A DNA stretch of 24,590 nucleotides. Origin: a virus. The stretch covers positions 1-24,590 of the IMG/VR virus record IMGVR_UViG_3300013120_000096. One strand, written 5' to 3'. Under the pieces are notes generated by a model, which did not search any database, was not told the DNA's origin, and saw only the letters and a program-made list of their open reading frames with translations. Positions 11,167-18,278 of this stretch are shown one piece after another. Position numbers and translations under genes: made by a program. How positions within the stretch are numbered: position 1 is the first letter of the stretch; each line of letters starts with the position of its first letter.

Positions 11167-11172
11167 ATGTAT

Positions 11173-11202
11173 AGTATAACATTATATTATGTATATTGTA
11201 AA
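11173..11202 (-). promoter_or_regulatory. Promoter of the minus-strand small RNA
   Basis: TTTACA (11202-11197) and TATACT (11178-11173) each match the consensus at five of six bases, with an 18-bp spacer and TGT before the -10. It points away from the lysis genes into a gene-free stretch. Confidence 0.7.
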
Positions 11203-11220
11203 TGCAAAATATCTTGCACT

Positions 11221-11256
11221 AAAAAAGATAGCCCCTAAAACAGAGGTTATCTTTTT
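11221..11256 (-). terminator. Late operon terminator (bidirectional shape)
   Basis: AAAAAAGATAGCCCCT and AGAGGTTATCTTTTTT form a long stem with about one mismatch and wobble pairs around AAAAC. It lies about 45 bases behind the holin stop and ends the late transcript. Confidence 0.85.
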
Positions 11257-11299
11257 TAATTAGTTGTATAAGTGCTAGATATGAGGTTGCTTTATTATA

Positions 11300-11506
11300 T
11301 CATTTTTTAGTTGGGTTGTAAACTCCAGGAGTGGTAGGGTCTGTAGTTAATCCTAAAACAGTCATAATACTACAGATGATCTTAATAGTAGTGTCTAACC
11401 ATTCTAAATCAACTTTAACGCCAAATTGTGTTAATAGTAACCCGACCATACCAACTAAACCTATTAATGTACCTGGGTGTCTTAATCTTTTAATTAATTC
11501 TTTCAT
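11300..11506 (-). CDS. Holin, phi-LC3 family
   Basis: The 68-residue protein has two hydrophobic helices (about residues 11-28, PGTLIGLVGMVGLLLTQFG, and 38-55, TTIKIICSIMTVLGL) and the conserved ending GLTTDPTTPG, a hallmark of phi-LC3 holins (Phage_holin_1). Holins accumulate in the membrane and open it at a set time so that the endolysin reaches the wall. It is the last gene of the late operon, nine bases behind the endolysin, with an AGGAGGAAGT site, and is followed by a strong terminator. Order endolysin-then-holin is less usual than the reverse. Confidence 0.85.
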   Translation of the reverse strand: MKELIKRLRHPGTLIGLVGMVGLLLTQFGVKVDLEWLDTTIKIICSIMTVLGLTTDPTTPGVYNPTKK

Positions 11507-11514
11507 ACTTCCTC

Positions 11515-11940
11515 CTATACATGATAAATTTTATATGACATTCCATTATGCTTGCTCCAAGAACTCCAAGGAGTACCAATATCACAATGGATCCATTGAA
11601 TTTTATTTTGACTGTTAAGGTAAATACCCATGTTGTTAAATCCAATACCTGAGAATAAATCTTTTAATGCTTCAACTCCCCATACGGAAAAACCGAACTT
11701 TACATCAGCAGCAATGCCTTTTAAATGATAACTATTACTAGAACCTCCTACACTTGAATTAAAACTAGGTGTCCTATATCCACTTGTGATTTCTGTTGGT
11801 CCTACAATGTTTCTAATTTCTTGTAACTTATAAATTAAATCTAAGTCAATCTTTAAATAAGTTCCACCCGATAAATGGTTGGCAAACTCATCTAAGGTAA
11901 AGTTTTTTGTTACTCTTACATCTTCCATTAACTTAATCAT
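11515..11940 (-). CDS. Endolysin, M15-type zinc peptidase
   Basis: The 141 residues are a single catalytic domain of the M15_3 (D-Ala-D-Ala carboxypeptidase / L-Ala-D-Glu endopeptidase) type. SGYRTPSFN (53-61) is the substrate loop, H72 and D79 in YHLKGIAAD are two zinc ligands, and WIHCD (H118, D120) gives the third ligand region. Such enzymes cut peptide stems of peptidoglycan. There is no signal peptide, so release needs the holin next door, and no wall-binding domain. The start overlaps the ComEA-like stop (ATGA), with AGGAGGTATTACAG. A virion wall-digesting role is the less likely alternative, given the neighbouring holin. Confidence 0.9.
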   Translation of the reverse strand: MIKLMEDVRVTKNFTLDEFANHLSGGTYLKIDLDLIYKLQEIRNIVGPTEITSGYRTPSFNSSVGGSSNSYHLKGIAADVKFGFSVWGVEALKDLFSGIGFNNMGIYLNSQNKIQWIHCDIGTPWSSWSKHNGMSYKIYHV

Positions 11941-12191
11941 CTGTAATACCTCCTTAGCTTACTTATGATACTATCTCCAATATACCTTATATCGTCTAAA
12001 CCTTCAATTCTAGCGGTTTTATTAAGTTGTAGATATGAATATATCTCTTGTGAGTAGTACTCGCCTATACCGTCTATTTCTTGTAATTCTTCTATGGTTG
12101 CCGTGTGAATATCAGGGCGGTATAACACCACCCCAGTAGTTGTTGATATTAAAACGGTAAATATAACTAATATTATTATTTTACCTTTCAC
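11937..12191 (-). CDS. Membrane-anchored ComEA-like helix-hairpin-helix protein (short form)
   Basis: Residues 4-24 are one membrane helix or uncleaved signal (KIIILVIFTVLISTTTGVVL) behind a Lys-rich start, so the rest should face outward. Residues 28-83 match a ComEA-type pair of helix-hairpin-helix motifs: IHTATIEELQEIDGIGEYYS (hairpin IDGIG) and IRYIGDSIISKLRRYY. ComEA binds double-stranded DNA outside the membrane during competence. Start is GTG behind GGGAGGTCATC, overlapping the upstream gene by 11 bp; the endolysin follows with an ATGA overlap. A second, longer relative lies at 17462-17920. The role in a phage is unknown: DNA entry, superinfection exclusion, or lysis timing can be imagined. 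Confidence 0.7.
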   Translation of the reverse strand: MKGKIIILVIFTVLISTTTGVVLYRPDIHTATIEELQEIDGIGEYYSQEIYSYLQLNKTARIEGLDDIRYIGDSIISKLRRYYR

Positions 12192-12414
12192 GATGACCTC
12201 CCATTAATATATCTAGGATTTTATCGAGTTTTGCGTCTAATTTATCAGTTTGACGATTATAATCCTCTTTTTTAACATACTCGTCTTTAATCCTCTTTAT
12301 TTCTTCAGTATTCTTGTCTGTATCACTATTCAATTTTGCATACACTATGCCAACCAATCCTACTATTATTGTTAAGCTCCCTGTCACTAAAGCTATTATT
12401 GTTGTACTACTCAT
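12181..12414 (-). CDS. Small membrane protein with coiled-coil tail, 77 residues
   Basis: MSSTTIIALVTGSLTIIVGL and VGIVYAKLN form one membrane helix (about 4-27). The tail (TDKNTEEIKRIKDEYVKKED then YNRQTDKLDAKLDKILDILM) is a heptad-rich coiled coil. XhlA-type phage lysis proteins have the mirror layout, so a holin-assisting role is conceivable in this lysis cassette but not shown. I start it at ATG 12414, where GGAGGGCAAAAC stands in front; a frame opening 13 residues earlier has no site. It overlaps its upstream neighbour by 8 bp and the ComEA-like gene by 11 bp. Confidence 0.7.
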   Translation of the reverse strand: MSSTTIIALVTGSLTIIVGLVGIVYAKLNSDTDKNTEEIKRIKDEYVKKEDYNRQTDKLDAKLDKILDILMGGHRER

Positions 12415-12541
12415 GTTTTGCCCTCCGTTTTTGTACCCTCTCTGAAACTGCATTCCAGAACATGCACGCGTACCCTATGAATGCTGCTGTAAAAAAAGGT
12501 ACTGCAACGTACGAAATTATAACAAGTGTAACTTTAAACAT
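12407..12541 (-). CDS. Small single-span membrane protein, 44 residues
   Basis: The frame reads MFKVTLVIISYVAVPFFTAA then FIGYACMFWNAVSERVQKRR and ends AKHE: one hydrophobic helix (about 4-29) and a basic tail. The site TAGGTGATTAG precedes the ATG, and the start comes eight bases after the stop of the 1177-residue protein. The overlap with the next start (ATGAGTAG) shows tight packing. The positively charged C-terminus suggests N-out, C-in topology. Too short to classify; an additional holin or lysis regulator fits its place between virion and lysis genes. Confidence 0.6.
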   Translation of the reverse strand: MFKVTLVIISYVAVPFFTAAFIGYACMFWNAVSERVQKRRAKHE

Positions 12542-12549
12542 CTAATCAC

Positions 12550-15500
12550 CTACAATCCTAATTCGTCTTTTGTTTGGTCATAAATACGATTAATCAGCTT
12601 TTCTGTTAACTTAGCTCTAGTTTCGTCATCTGTATCTATATAAGTGTCAGAAGCGAACCAATTATCTAATTCCGTTTTAACCGCTTGTCCAAATGTTTCT
12701 TTAAATCTTCTCACCATAATTTTATCATCTTTTATAGAATTTGGCAATCTGCTAGGTATTACACCAGTTTCTCCAACAGATTCAAATAGTCTTTGTATTT
12801 CTAGTATAGTAGGGTCATCTGTAACTTTTTGTTTGCGTGATGGGTTAATAAAGACATCAAAGAATCTTTCTAAACCTTTTCTATCATCTTGTTCTTTTAC
12901 TGGTTGACCAAACATATCAAGTTGAGGTAATAACTTTTTACGTGTAGTGGGTATTTTACGTTGTATAATTTCTCCAACGTTACTATAATCAATCTCACGT
13001 TTAACAGGATCGGTAAACTGTCCTATTTGTCCTGAAAGTGTAGGAACGAATTGAGTAGGTGAATTAGTTATAGTTTCAACAACACCTTCAGTAGGTGTAC
13101 CGTATTGACCGCCAAATAAGTTTGTAATACCTCTTAACAACGATTGTTCGAATAATGTATCCCCACCTGATACTGTACCTTTTTTAATTTTCTCCAAAAA
13201 CTCATCTTCTTTAAGTCCTGCATTGTAAAAATCAGCACCGATTGCAAGTGGTATTGCTGCGGGTTGCGCCCAATCGTAAGAATGCCACGTATCACCTATT
13301 TTAATAGAATATTGTTGATCGCCAAGTTGTCTTTCTAATGCACGCTCTTTGCCTTTTGTTTGACTCTTGCCAGTGATATAACCATTTTTAGCAAGTGAGT
13401 AGCCTAACGCTGCTATACCTGTGCCTGTAAACATTCTACCAACAGCATCAGTAAATGCCTTTTGATTGTTTTTAACACCGTATTTACCTGCTTTTATAAG
13501 ATTAGGGTTCCCTATCTTTTTACCAATAGATTCAACACCACTAGCACCGATTTTAGCACCTATATTAATTAAATTTAAAGGTGTATATTCTAACCCTTTT
13601 TCTAAAATGTTAGCAGGAGTTTGAGTATACGGCATTGCTATATCACCTAAACCGTAATCAATACCAGGTACTTTAGCTTTATTCATACCTCTTTTAACAG
13701 TAGATAAAACATCAGCTGCAGTACCTTGGTTTTGGAATACTCTTTGTAATGCAAATTCTTGTGCTAATTTATCAAGTTCTTCTTCTGTACCTTTAACACC
13801 AAGCCTTTTAAGTTCTCCTAATCTCGAATCATATGCAGCTTGATAGAAAGGTCTATCACCTAGTTTTAAAGCATCACCAAGCCAGTTATTAGCTTTATTT
13901 AACCAACTTATTTCGAACACTTTTCTACTTCTAGGAAGTTCTATACCACCTCTAGTAGGTGATGTATCTATATTAAGTCTAATATCTTCTATTGATTCTT
14001 TTGCACCCTTTCCAAATCCCTTTAATTGATCAACTATGTTAGGTATAACAGAGGTTTGTCTACCCGTCTTTAATATTTTAGATACCATAGCATCAGTTAT
14101 ACCACTTGGTATTTGAGCAATATTTTCTAATCCACCAAATATAACATTACCTAATGGATTTCTAGTGAGAGTTGTTTTTACATTACCAAGTAAAGACAAA
14201 TTTCTTAGCGCTCTTATTTTATCTCCCATGCTAACGGGTATTTTGTCGGTTATTAATTGATCTACCTTTGCTATTTCGATATCTCTAGGTCTACCTGTTA
14301 AATCCTGCGCTTTTTCCATAGTTTCTTTTATGAATTGAAAATCTTCTGGTGTTATCTCGGGTAATTTCCCTTGTGCTTCTAAAGCTTTATATGCATCTGG
14401 GAAGTTTTCTATTAAATCCTTTTTTATACCTTCGATAACTTTAACAGCATCAACGAGTTTGCCTTCTGGTGTTGTTTTAGCAAGCATAGAAATAGCTTGT
14501 ATTGCTCGTCCGCCTTGTGTTCCTTTGTTAGCAAAATTAGTTGCCAAATCAATAGCACCTTCAATATTGCCAGTTTTAGATAAATTGTGTAGTAATGCAA
14601 TTGTTTCTGCTGTATCATCCGCACTTTCCAAAGCTTCTTTTGAATATAATTTGTCTAATGCTTCGTTAGGATTACTATTAACTTTATCAAATGCTTTATT
14701 CCAAGTATCTTCGTTAGTTATAGCTTTATAAGTTTGAGGATTATCATCAAAGAAACTTTTAACTTCATCAGGCAAGTTAGATCTCATTAATGAGTTATCA
14801 ATCGTCCTTCTTAATTTTTGTTCTTCAATTGGTATATTAAGTTTAAACCCTTGGTCGTCTATTCCAGCAGCTATTGTTTTTGTTTCTTGATTTCTTAATA
14901 TATCAGTTAACGGTGTTTTACTAACAGGTTTATCCACAACTGTTGATAAAGTTTGTCTAGTTGGTCCTAATTGCGGTTGTGTAGAAACTCCAGAACCTTT
15001 TAAAGCTTGTATTTGTGGCACATCTGTTTTAAGTGTAGAAGGCACTTGCAAATCAGCACCTAAAGCACTTCTAACCTTCGAAGCTTCTTCAGGAGTTAAA
15101 GCACTAACTGCCTTTTCGAATCCTGCACTATCAGCAGTTTTTAAGCTTTTGAGGAACTCCCCACCTACACCCATACCTAAGTTCATACCAATATCAATAA
15201 GACGATTTATACCGATTTTACCTAGTGTATCACCTCTTTTTAGTTCTTGTGGAGTCTGTATAACTGTATCTACAAATAAATCAACCAATTGATCTGCTGC
15301 AAATGTACCAGCTTTACCAAACTTATTACCTAGTTGAGTCGATAATGCTTGACCAAGTTCAGTGCCTTTAAGTGCTGCACCTACTGTAGCGTATAATACC
15401 GCTTGCTTGCCTAGTTCACCAACAACCCTACCAGTACCAAACCCCTTTTGAGTTTTAGCAGTTTCTAATGCTTGTTGTGATGCTTCAGCTCTCTCGGGTG

Positions 15501-16083
15501 TTGCTTGTTGTGCGCCAAACTTAGCAGTAGGTTGTAAAAATACACTTTCACGTAATCCTGATTTAAAACCATGTTGATTAGCAGTTATAAGGTTTCTAGT
15601 TGCTAGTATATCCTCAGTTAATCTAGTTTGTGCTGTTGCGTCAGGTTCTGGACTCTCTTCTATTTTTCTAGTTTCAGATAAAAGATTCTCGAGTCTTTCT
15701 TCTGCACCTAACAATGTCTTTTTTCTCTGCGTTTCTTTAGCTTTTACTTCTGATGCTCTTTGACGTTGCTCCTTCTGCAATTCTTGCGATTGTAATTTTG
15801 CTCTACCTGCTCTAGTAGTAATATTAGGACTATTACTACCTCTTTTACCTCGTCCACCTACATAAGCAGGTGCGGTTGGCAATGGTTTAACGCTTTCTAA
15901 ATCAGGAGTAACAGTTTCGGTTTTTAATAAAGTTGATAGTTTAGGTGAAGTAATAGCTTGATCTAAAGATTGTCTAATACCACTTGTAATAGTTTCAGGT
16001 TTCTTTGCTTGTGCCAACTCACTAGGAGATTTAAATTCTTTAAATTGTGGTTTACCTGTTAAAAGGCTTGATAATCTACCCAT
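12550..16083 (-). CDS. Large internal virion / DNA-ejection protein with LPD38-like domain, 1177 residues
   Basis: The protein is long, Ala/Gly/Thr/Lys-rich and mostly helical. The N-terminal 150 residues are disordered and charged; about 225-310 is an Ala/Gly-rich amphipathic stretch (GTGRVVGELGKQAVLYATVG), a candidate membrane-active segment. At about 800-850 PGIDYGLGDIAMPYTQTPAN followed by ILEKGLEYTPLNL matches LPD38, a domain of large polyvalent proteins in phages and mobile elements. Its size, lack of enzyme motifs and position behind the tail genes suggest the role of T7 gp16 or P22 ejection proteins: leaving the virion to form a conduit across the envelope. Translation starts at ATG behind TAGGGGGATTT. 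Confidence 0.7.
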   Translation of the reverse strand: MGRLSSLLTGKPQFKEFKSPSELAQAKKPETITSGIRQSLDQAITSPKLSTLLKTETVTPDLESVKPLPTAPAYVGGRGKRGSNSPNITTRAGRAKLQSQELQKEQRQRASEVKAKETQRKKTLLGAEERLENLLSETRKIEESPEPDATAQTRLTEDILATRNLITANQHGFKSGLRESVFLQPTAKFGAQQATPERAEASQQALETAKTQKGFGTGRVVGELGKQAVLYATVGAALKGTELGQALSTQLGNKFGKAGTFAADQLVDLFVDTVIQTPQELKRGDTLGKIGINRLIDIGMNLGMGVGGEFLKSLKTADSAGFEKAVSALTPEEASKVRSALGADLQVPSTLKTDVPQIQALKGSGVSTQPQLGPTRQTLSTVVDKPVSKTPLTDILRNQETKTIAAGIDDQGFKLNIPIEEQKLRRTIDNSLMRSNLPDEVKSFFDDNPQTYKAITNEDTWNKAFDKVNSNPNEALDKLYSKEALESADDTAETIALLHNLSKTGNIEGAIDLATNFANKGTQGGRAIQAISMLAKTTPEGKLVDAVKVIEGIKKDLIENFPDAYKALEAQGKLPEITPEDFQFIKETMEKAQDLTGRPRDIEIAKVDQLITDKIPVSMGDKIRALRNLSLLGNVKTTLTRNPLGNVIFGGLENIAQIPSGITDAMVSKILKTGRQTSVIPNIVDQLKGFGKGAKESIEDIRLNIDTSPTRGGIELPRSRKVFEISWLNKANNWLGDALKLGDRPFYQAAYDSRLGELKRLGVKGTEEELDKLAQEFALQRVFQNQGTAADVLSTVKRGMNKAKVPGIDYGLGDIAMPYTQTPANILEKGLEYTPLNLINIGAKIGASGVESIGKKIGNPNLIKAGKYGVKNNQKAFTDAVGRMFTGTGIAALGYSLAKNGYITGKSQTKGKERALERQLGDQQYSIKIGDTWHSYDWAQPAAIPLAIGADFYNAGLKEDEFLEKIKKGTVSGGDTLFEQSLLRGITNLFGGQYGTPTEGVVETITNSPTQFVPTLSGQIGQFTDPVKREIDYSNVGEIIQRKIPTTRKKLLPQLDMFGQPVKEQDDRKGLERFFDVFINPSRKQKVTDDPTILEIQRLFESVGETGVIPSRLPNSIKDDKIMVRRFKETFGQAVKTELDNWFASDTYIDTDDETRAKLTEKLINRIYDQTKDELGL

Positions 16084-16091
16084 AAATCCCC

Positions 16092-17465
16092 CTATCTAAA
16101 TGGACTTTCAAATTCAATTTGGTTTTGTAATGCTCGTTCTCTAAAATCTTCGTATTCTTCAAGTTCGCTTTCAGATATATTACTTCTAATAAGTGTATCT
16201 CTTAGTAAACCTATATCATTTGCAAATACATCGGCATTGCTAGTAATGTACTCTAAAGTTGTTCTTTTTATATCCTGAGGACTAGCCAATTCGAGTTGAC
16301 TACCGTATTGTTGTTGTAGTGCGTTGTTAATGCCTGAATCAATTGTAGATTGACTTGGGCCAGATACTTCTTCTTGTCTTAGTGTATCTTTAAAAGCTGC
16401 GGTTGCTCTGCTTTGCGCCCCTCTAGCACCTATTTCTCTTAGAGTGTTAGAGCTTCTAGCACCTTCTAATTGAAGTTTGCCTGCTTGTCTGATACCTTCT
16501 AATTGAAGATCGTTAGCAGCTTTCTGTTGTGTTAATTCTTGTTCGCGTACGAAATTGTTAGATGCTTTAGCTTCGGCTATTTCGAAATCAATAGATTTAT
16601 TACGTTCGACAAGTTCTTGTTCAAATAACTTCATGTCTCTAGCGTCTGCATTTTCTACTTGACGTAAGTAATCAGCATATTCTCTTGATTCTGCTAATAC
16701 AGCTTTTTCACGTTCGTATTCTGCTTGTGCTTCAACACTTCTTAACTGTGATTCAATCTGTTGTATTTCTATTTCGGTGTTGATATCAGCTATACCTTGG
16801 TCTCTTAAAGACTGTAATTCTGTTCTTCTACGTTCAATATCTGCTCTTTGTGCAAGTTCTTGTTGATTAAGTCCGCTTATAGCGCCTTGGGTAATAACAT
16901 TCTGAGCGGTAGCAGATTGACCAACTTGTCCTGCTTGACCTAAACCGCCAATATCTAAGAATTTACTTTTGCCTGCTCTTGCTAATGTATCTTTAGTTCT
17001 TACTTGACTTTCTTTAGTTCTAAAATTTCCGGCTATTGCCGATTCTTCTTGGTCTAATCTTCCTTGTGATAAATCAAATTGTCTATTTAAAGAATCAATA
17101 GCTTTTTTTCTGTTAGCTGCAATCAACTGTGCGTTAAGTTCGTCAGCTGTCGGACCACTAGGAGTAGTTGGAGTAGAAACGGTAGGTGTTTGTTGTTCTC
17201 TTGATTCTATTACAGATCTTCTTCTCTGTTGTTCTGCTCTTTGTGCATCATCCATTTTCAAAAAGTCAGGCATTTGATTATTACCAGCACCTACAGGGTC
17301 AAGGGTTTGTACTTGTGGTTGCGCTGTAACTTGTGGTGTTGCTGGCTTTGGCGCTGATGCGGCAGGTAATCTAGGAACTGTTTTTTTTGGTTTTTTCTTT
17401 TCTTCTATGGTATTACCTTGCGCATCAATAACCTGCGCAAAATGTTGAAGGTTTATTCTAATCAT
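16092..17465 (-). CDS. Coiled-coil internal virion protein, 457 residues
   Basis: After MIRINLQHFAQ, an opening of the LQxFA type common in Gram-positive phage structural proteins, come about 110 residues of Pro/Thr/Gln-rich disorder (AASAPKPATPQVTAQPQVQT). Then a long Gln/Glu/Arg/Ala helix follows (for example RRRTELQSLRDQGIADINTE, AEYEREKAVLAESREYADYL). Residues about 155-205 (GKSKFLDIGGLGQAGQVGQS) are Gly-rich. No enzyme motif is present. Placed immediately before the LPD38 protein, it is probably the second ejection/internal core protein, analogous in composition to T7 gp15/gp14-like proteins; homology is not claimed. AAGGAGGACTC precedes the ATG, which overlaps the ComEA-like gene end. 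Confidence 0.65.
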   Translation of the reverse strand: MIRINLQHFAQVIDAQGNTIEEKKKPKKTVPRLPAASAPKPATPQVTAQPQVQTLDPVGAGNNQMPDFLKMDDAQRAEQQRRRSVIESREQQTPTVSTPTTPSGPTADELNAQLIAANRKKAIDSLNRQFDLSQGRLDQEESAIAGNFRTKESQVRTKDTLARAGKSKFLDIGGLGQAGQVGQSATAQNVITQGAISGLNQQELAQRADIERRRTELQSLRDQGIADINTEIEIQQIESQLRSVEAQAEYEREKAVLAESREYADYLRQVENADARDMKLFEQELVERNKSIDFEIAEAKASNNFVREQELTQQKAANDLQLEGIRQAGKLQLEGARSSNTLREIGARGAQSRATAAFKDTLRQEEVSGPSQSTIDSGINNALQQQYGSQLELASPQDIKRTTLEYITSNADVFANDIGLLRDTLIRSNISESELEEYEDFRERALQNQIEFESPFR

Positions 17466-17920
17466 GAGTCCTCCTTAGCAATTATTCTATCTTTAATATT
17501 ATTATACAGCTGTTCACCTATTAAGTCTAATAACTGATCTTTATCATGGTATGGTCTATTGTCTATAATTAGGTTTGCCCTAATTTCTCCCACACCGTAT
17601 AATTCGGTTAATTCTTCGTATGTACAATGGTTTACGTCAATCTTGTGCGATTGGTCTATAAATGCAATAAATGTTGATACAAGTAGAATTATGAGGAATA
17701 AAGCTATAATTGAAGCCTTTAACCTCTTATCTATCTTGAATTTTGTTGTTTTAGCGGTTGTATCGTCATTATTTAGGACTATATTGTTAATTTTAGTAAA
17801 GAGGGAATAGGTTTTATCCTTCTTCCCTTCCTCACTAACTATGATGTTCATGTACCATCTAACCCACAGTAAACATAATGCGATTGTAAGTAACCCGAAT
17901 ATTACTATAGTTTCAACCAT
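17462..17920 (-). CDS. Two-helix membrane protein with ComEA-like helix-hairpin-helix domain
   Basis: Residues 4-27 (TIVIFGLLTIALCLLWV) and 69-88 (ASIIALFLIILLVSTFIAFI) are membrane helices. The loop between them is Lys-rich (EEGKKDKTY..KFKIDKRLK), so it should be inside, leaving the C-terminus outside. Residues 93-147 are a ComEA-type double helix-hairpin-helix: KIDVNHCTYEELTELYGVGE (the DxN[TH]xxxEEL entry and the GVG hairpin) and LLDLIGEQLYNNIKDRI. In ComEA this module binds double-stranded DNA during uptake. The gene lies between the fibre and the two presumed ejection proteins. The start at TAATG overlaps the upstream stop, without a strong site, so it is probably coupled. Confidence 0.75.
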   Translation of the reverse strand: MVETIVIFGLLTIALCLLWVRWYMNIIVSEEGKKDKTYSLFTKINNIVLNNDDTTAKTTKFKIDKRLKASIIALFLIILLVSTFIAFIDQSHKIDVNHCTYEELTELYGVGEIRANLIIDNRPYHDKDQLLDLIGEQLYNNIKDRIIAKEDS

Positions 17921-18111
17921 TACTTACTCAATTCTATGATCTTAGCATCGATTAATACTTTGAGTTCGTCAGCTTCGTCTTGTGTAATGTGACCTAAATC
18001 TCTAATTTTGTCTAATCCCGAGTTAACTCCGTAACCGGCAACCCAGTCATTAAGTTGTGATAAGGTGTATAAGTTGTATTTTAACCCTAGTTTTATTTGT
18101 TCGGCAGCCAT
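17920..18111 (-). CDS. Small helical protein, 63 residues, fibre-associated
   Basis: MAAEQIKLGLKYNLYTLSQL then NDWVAGYGVNSGLDKIRDLG then HITQDEADELKVLIDAKIIE. The 'GHITQDEADEL' turn recalls small XkdX-like proteins found behind Gram-positive tail fibre genes, whose role is unknown. GGAGAGTAAT precedes the ATG, directly behind the 54-residue gene, and the next gene overlaps its stop. Could assist fibre assembly; not shown. Confidence 0.65.
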   Translation of the reverse strand: MAAEQIKLGLKYNLYTLSQLNDWVAGYGVNSGLDKIRDLGHITQDEADELKVLIDAKIIELSK

Positions 18112-18112
18112 A

Positions 18113-18277
18113 TTACTCTCCTTTTCTTATAATTCCACTCGATTGCATTTGGTAAATGTAGTTATGAGCAACCATCTTCTCAAGTTCTTCGATTTTACAT
18201 TCCATTGGTGTCTTTTCTGTTGGTTTACCACATATTTCATGTGCATCCGTCCATACTTTACCTGTTTTCTTCTTCAT
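18113..18277 (-). CDS. Small protein, 54 residues, behind the fibre gene
   Basis: MKKKTGKVWTDAHEICGKPT then EKTPMECKIEELEKMVAHNY then IYQMQSSGIIRKGE. A basic start, two Cys, and one helix (CKIEELEKMVAHNYIYQM) are visible. No family recognised. GGGGGTATAAT precedes the ATG right at the end of the 794-residue fibre gene. Size and place are those of a fibre-assembly or minor tail factor. Confidence 0.65.
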   Translation of the reverse strand: MKKKTGKVWTDAHEICGKPTEKTPMECKIEELEKMVAHNYIYQMQSSGIIRKGE

Positions 18278-18278
18278 A

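Larger units (their letters stand above)
10991..11299. other. Gene-free region between methyltransferase and holin
   Basis: I find no protein gene in these 309 bp. They hold, from right to left on the minus strand, the late terminator (11221-11256), a promoter (11173-11202), a structured RNA with several hairpins, and a terminator next to the methyltransferase stop. Confidence 0.7.

Noticed and set aside
11331-11618. Plus-strand frame opposite holin and endolysin
   Set aside because: Covers parts of two convincing genes and their ribosome site; no own site.
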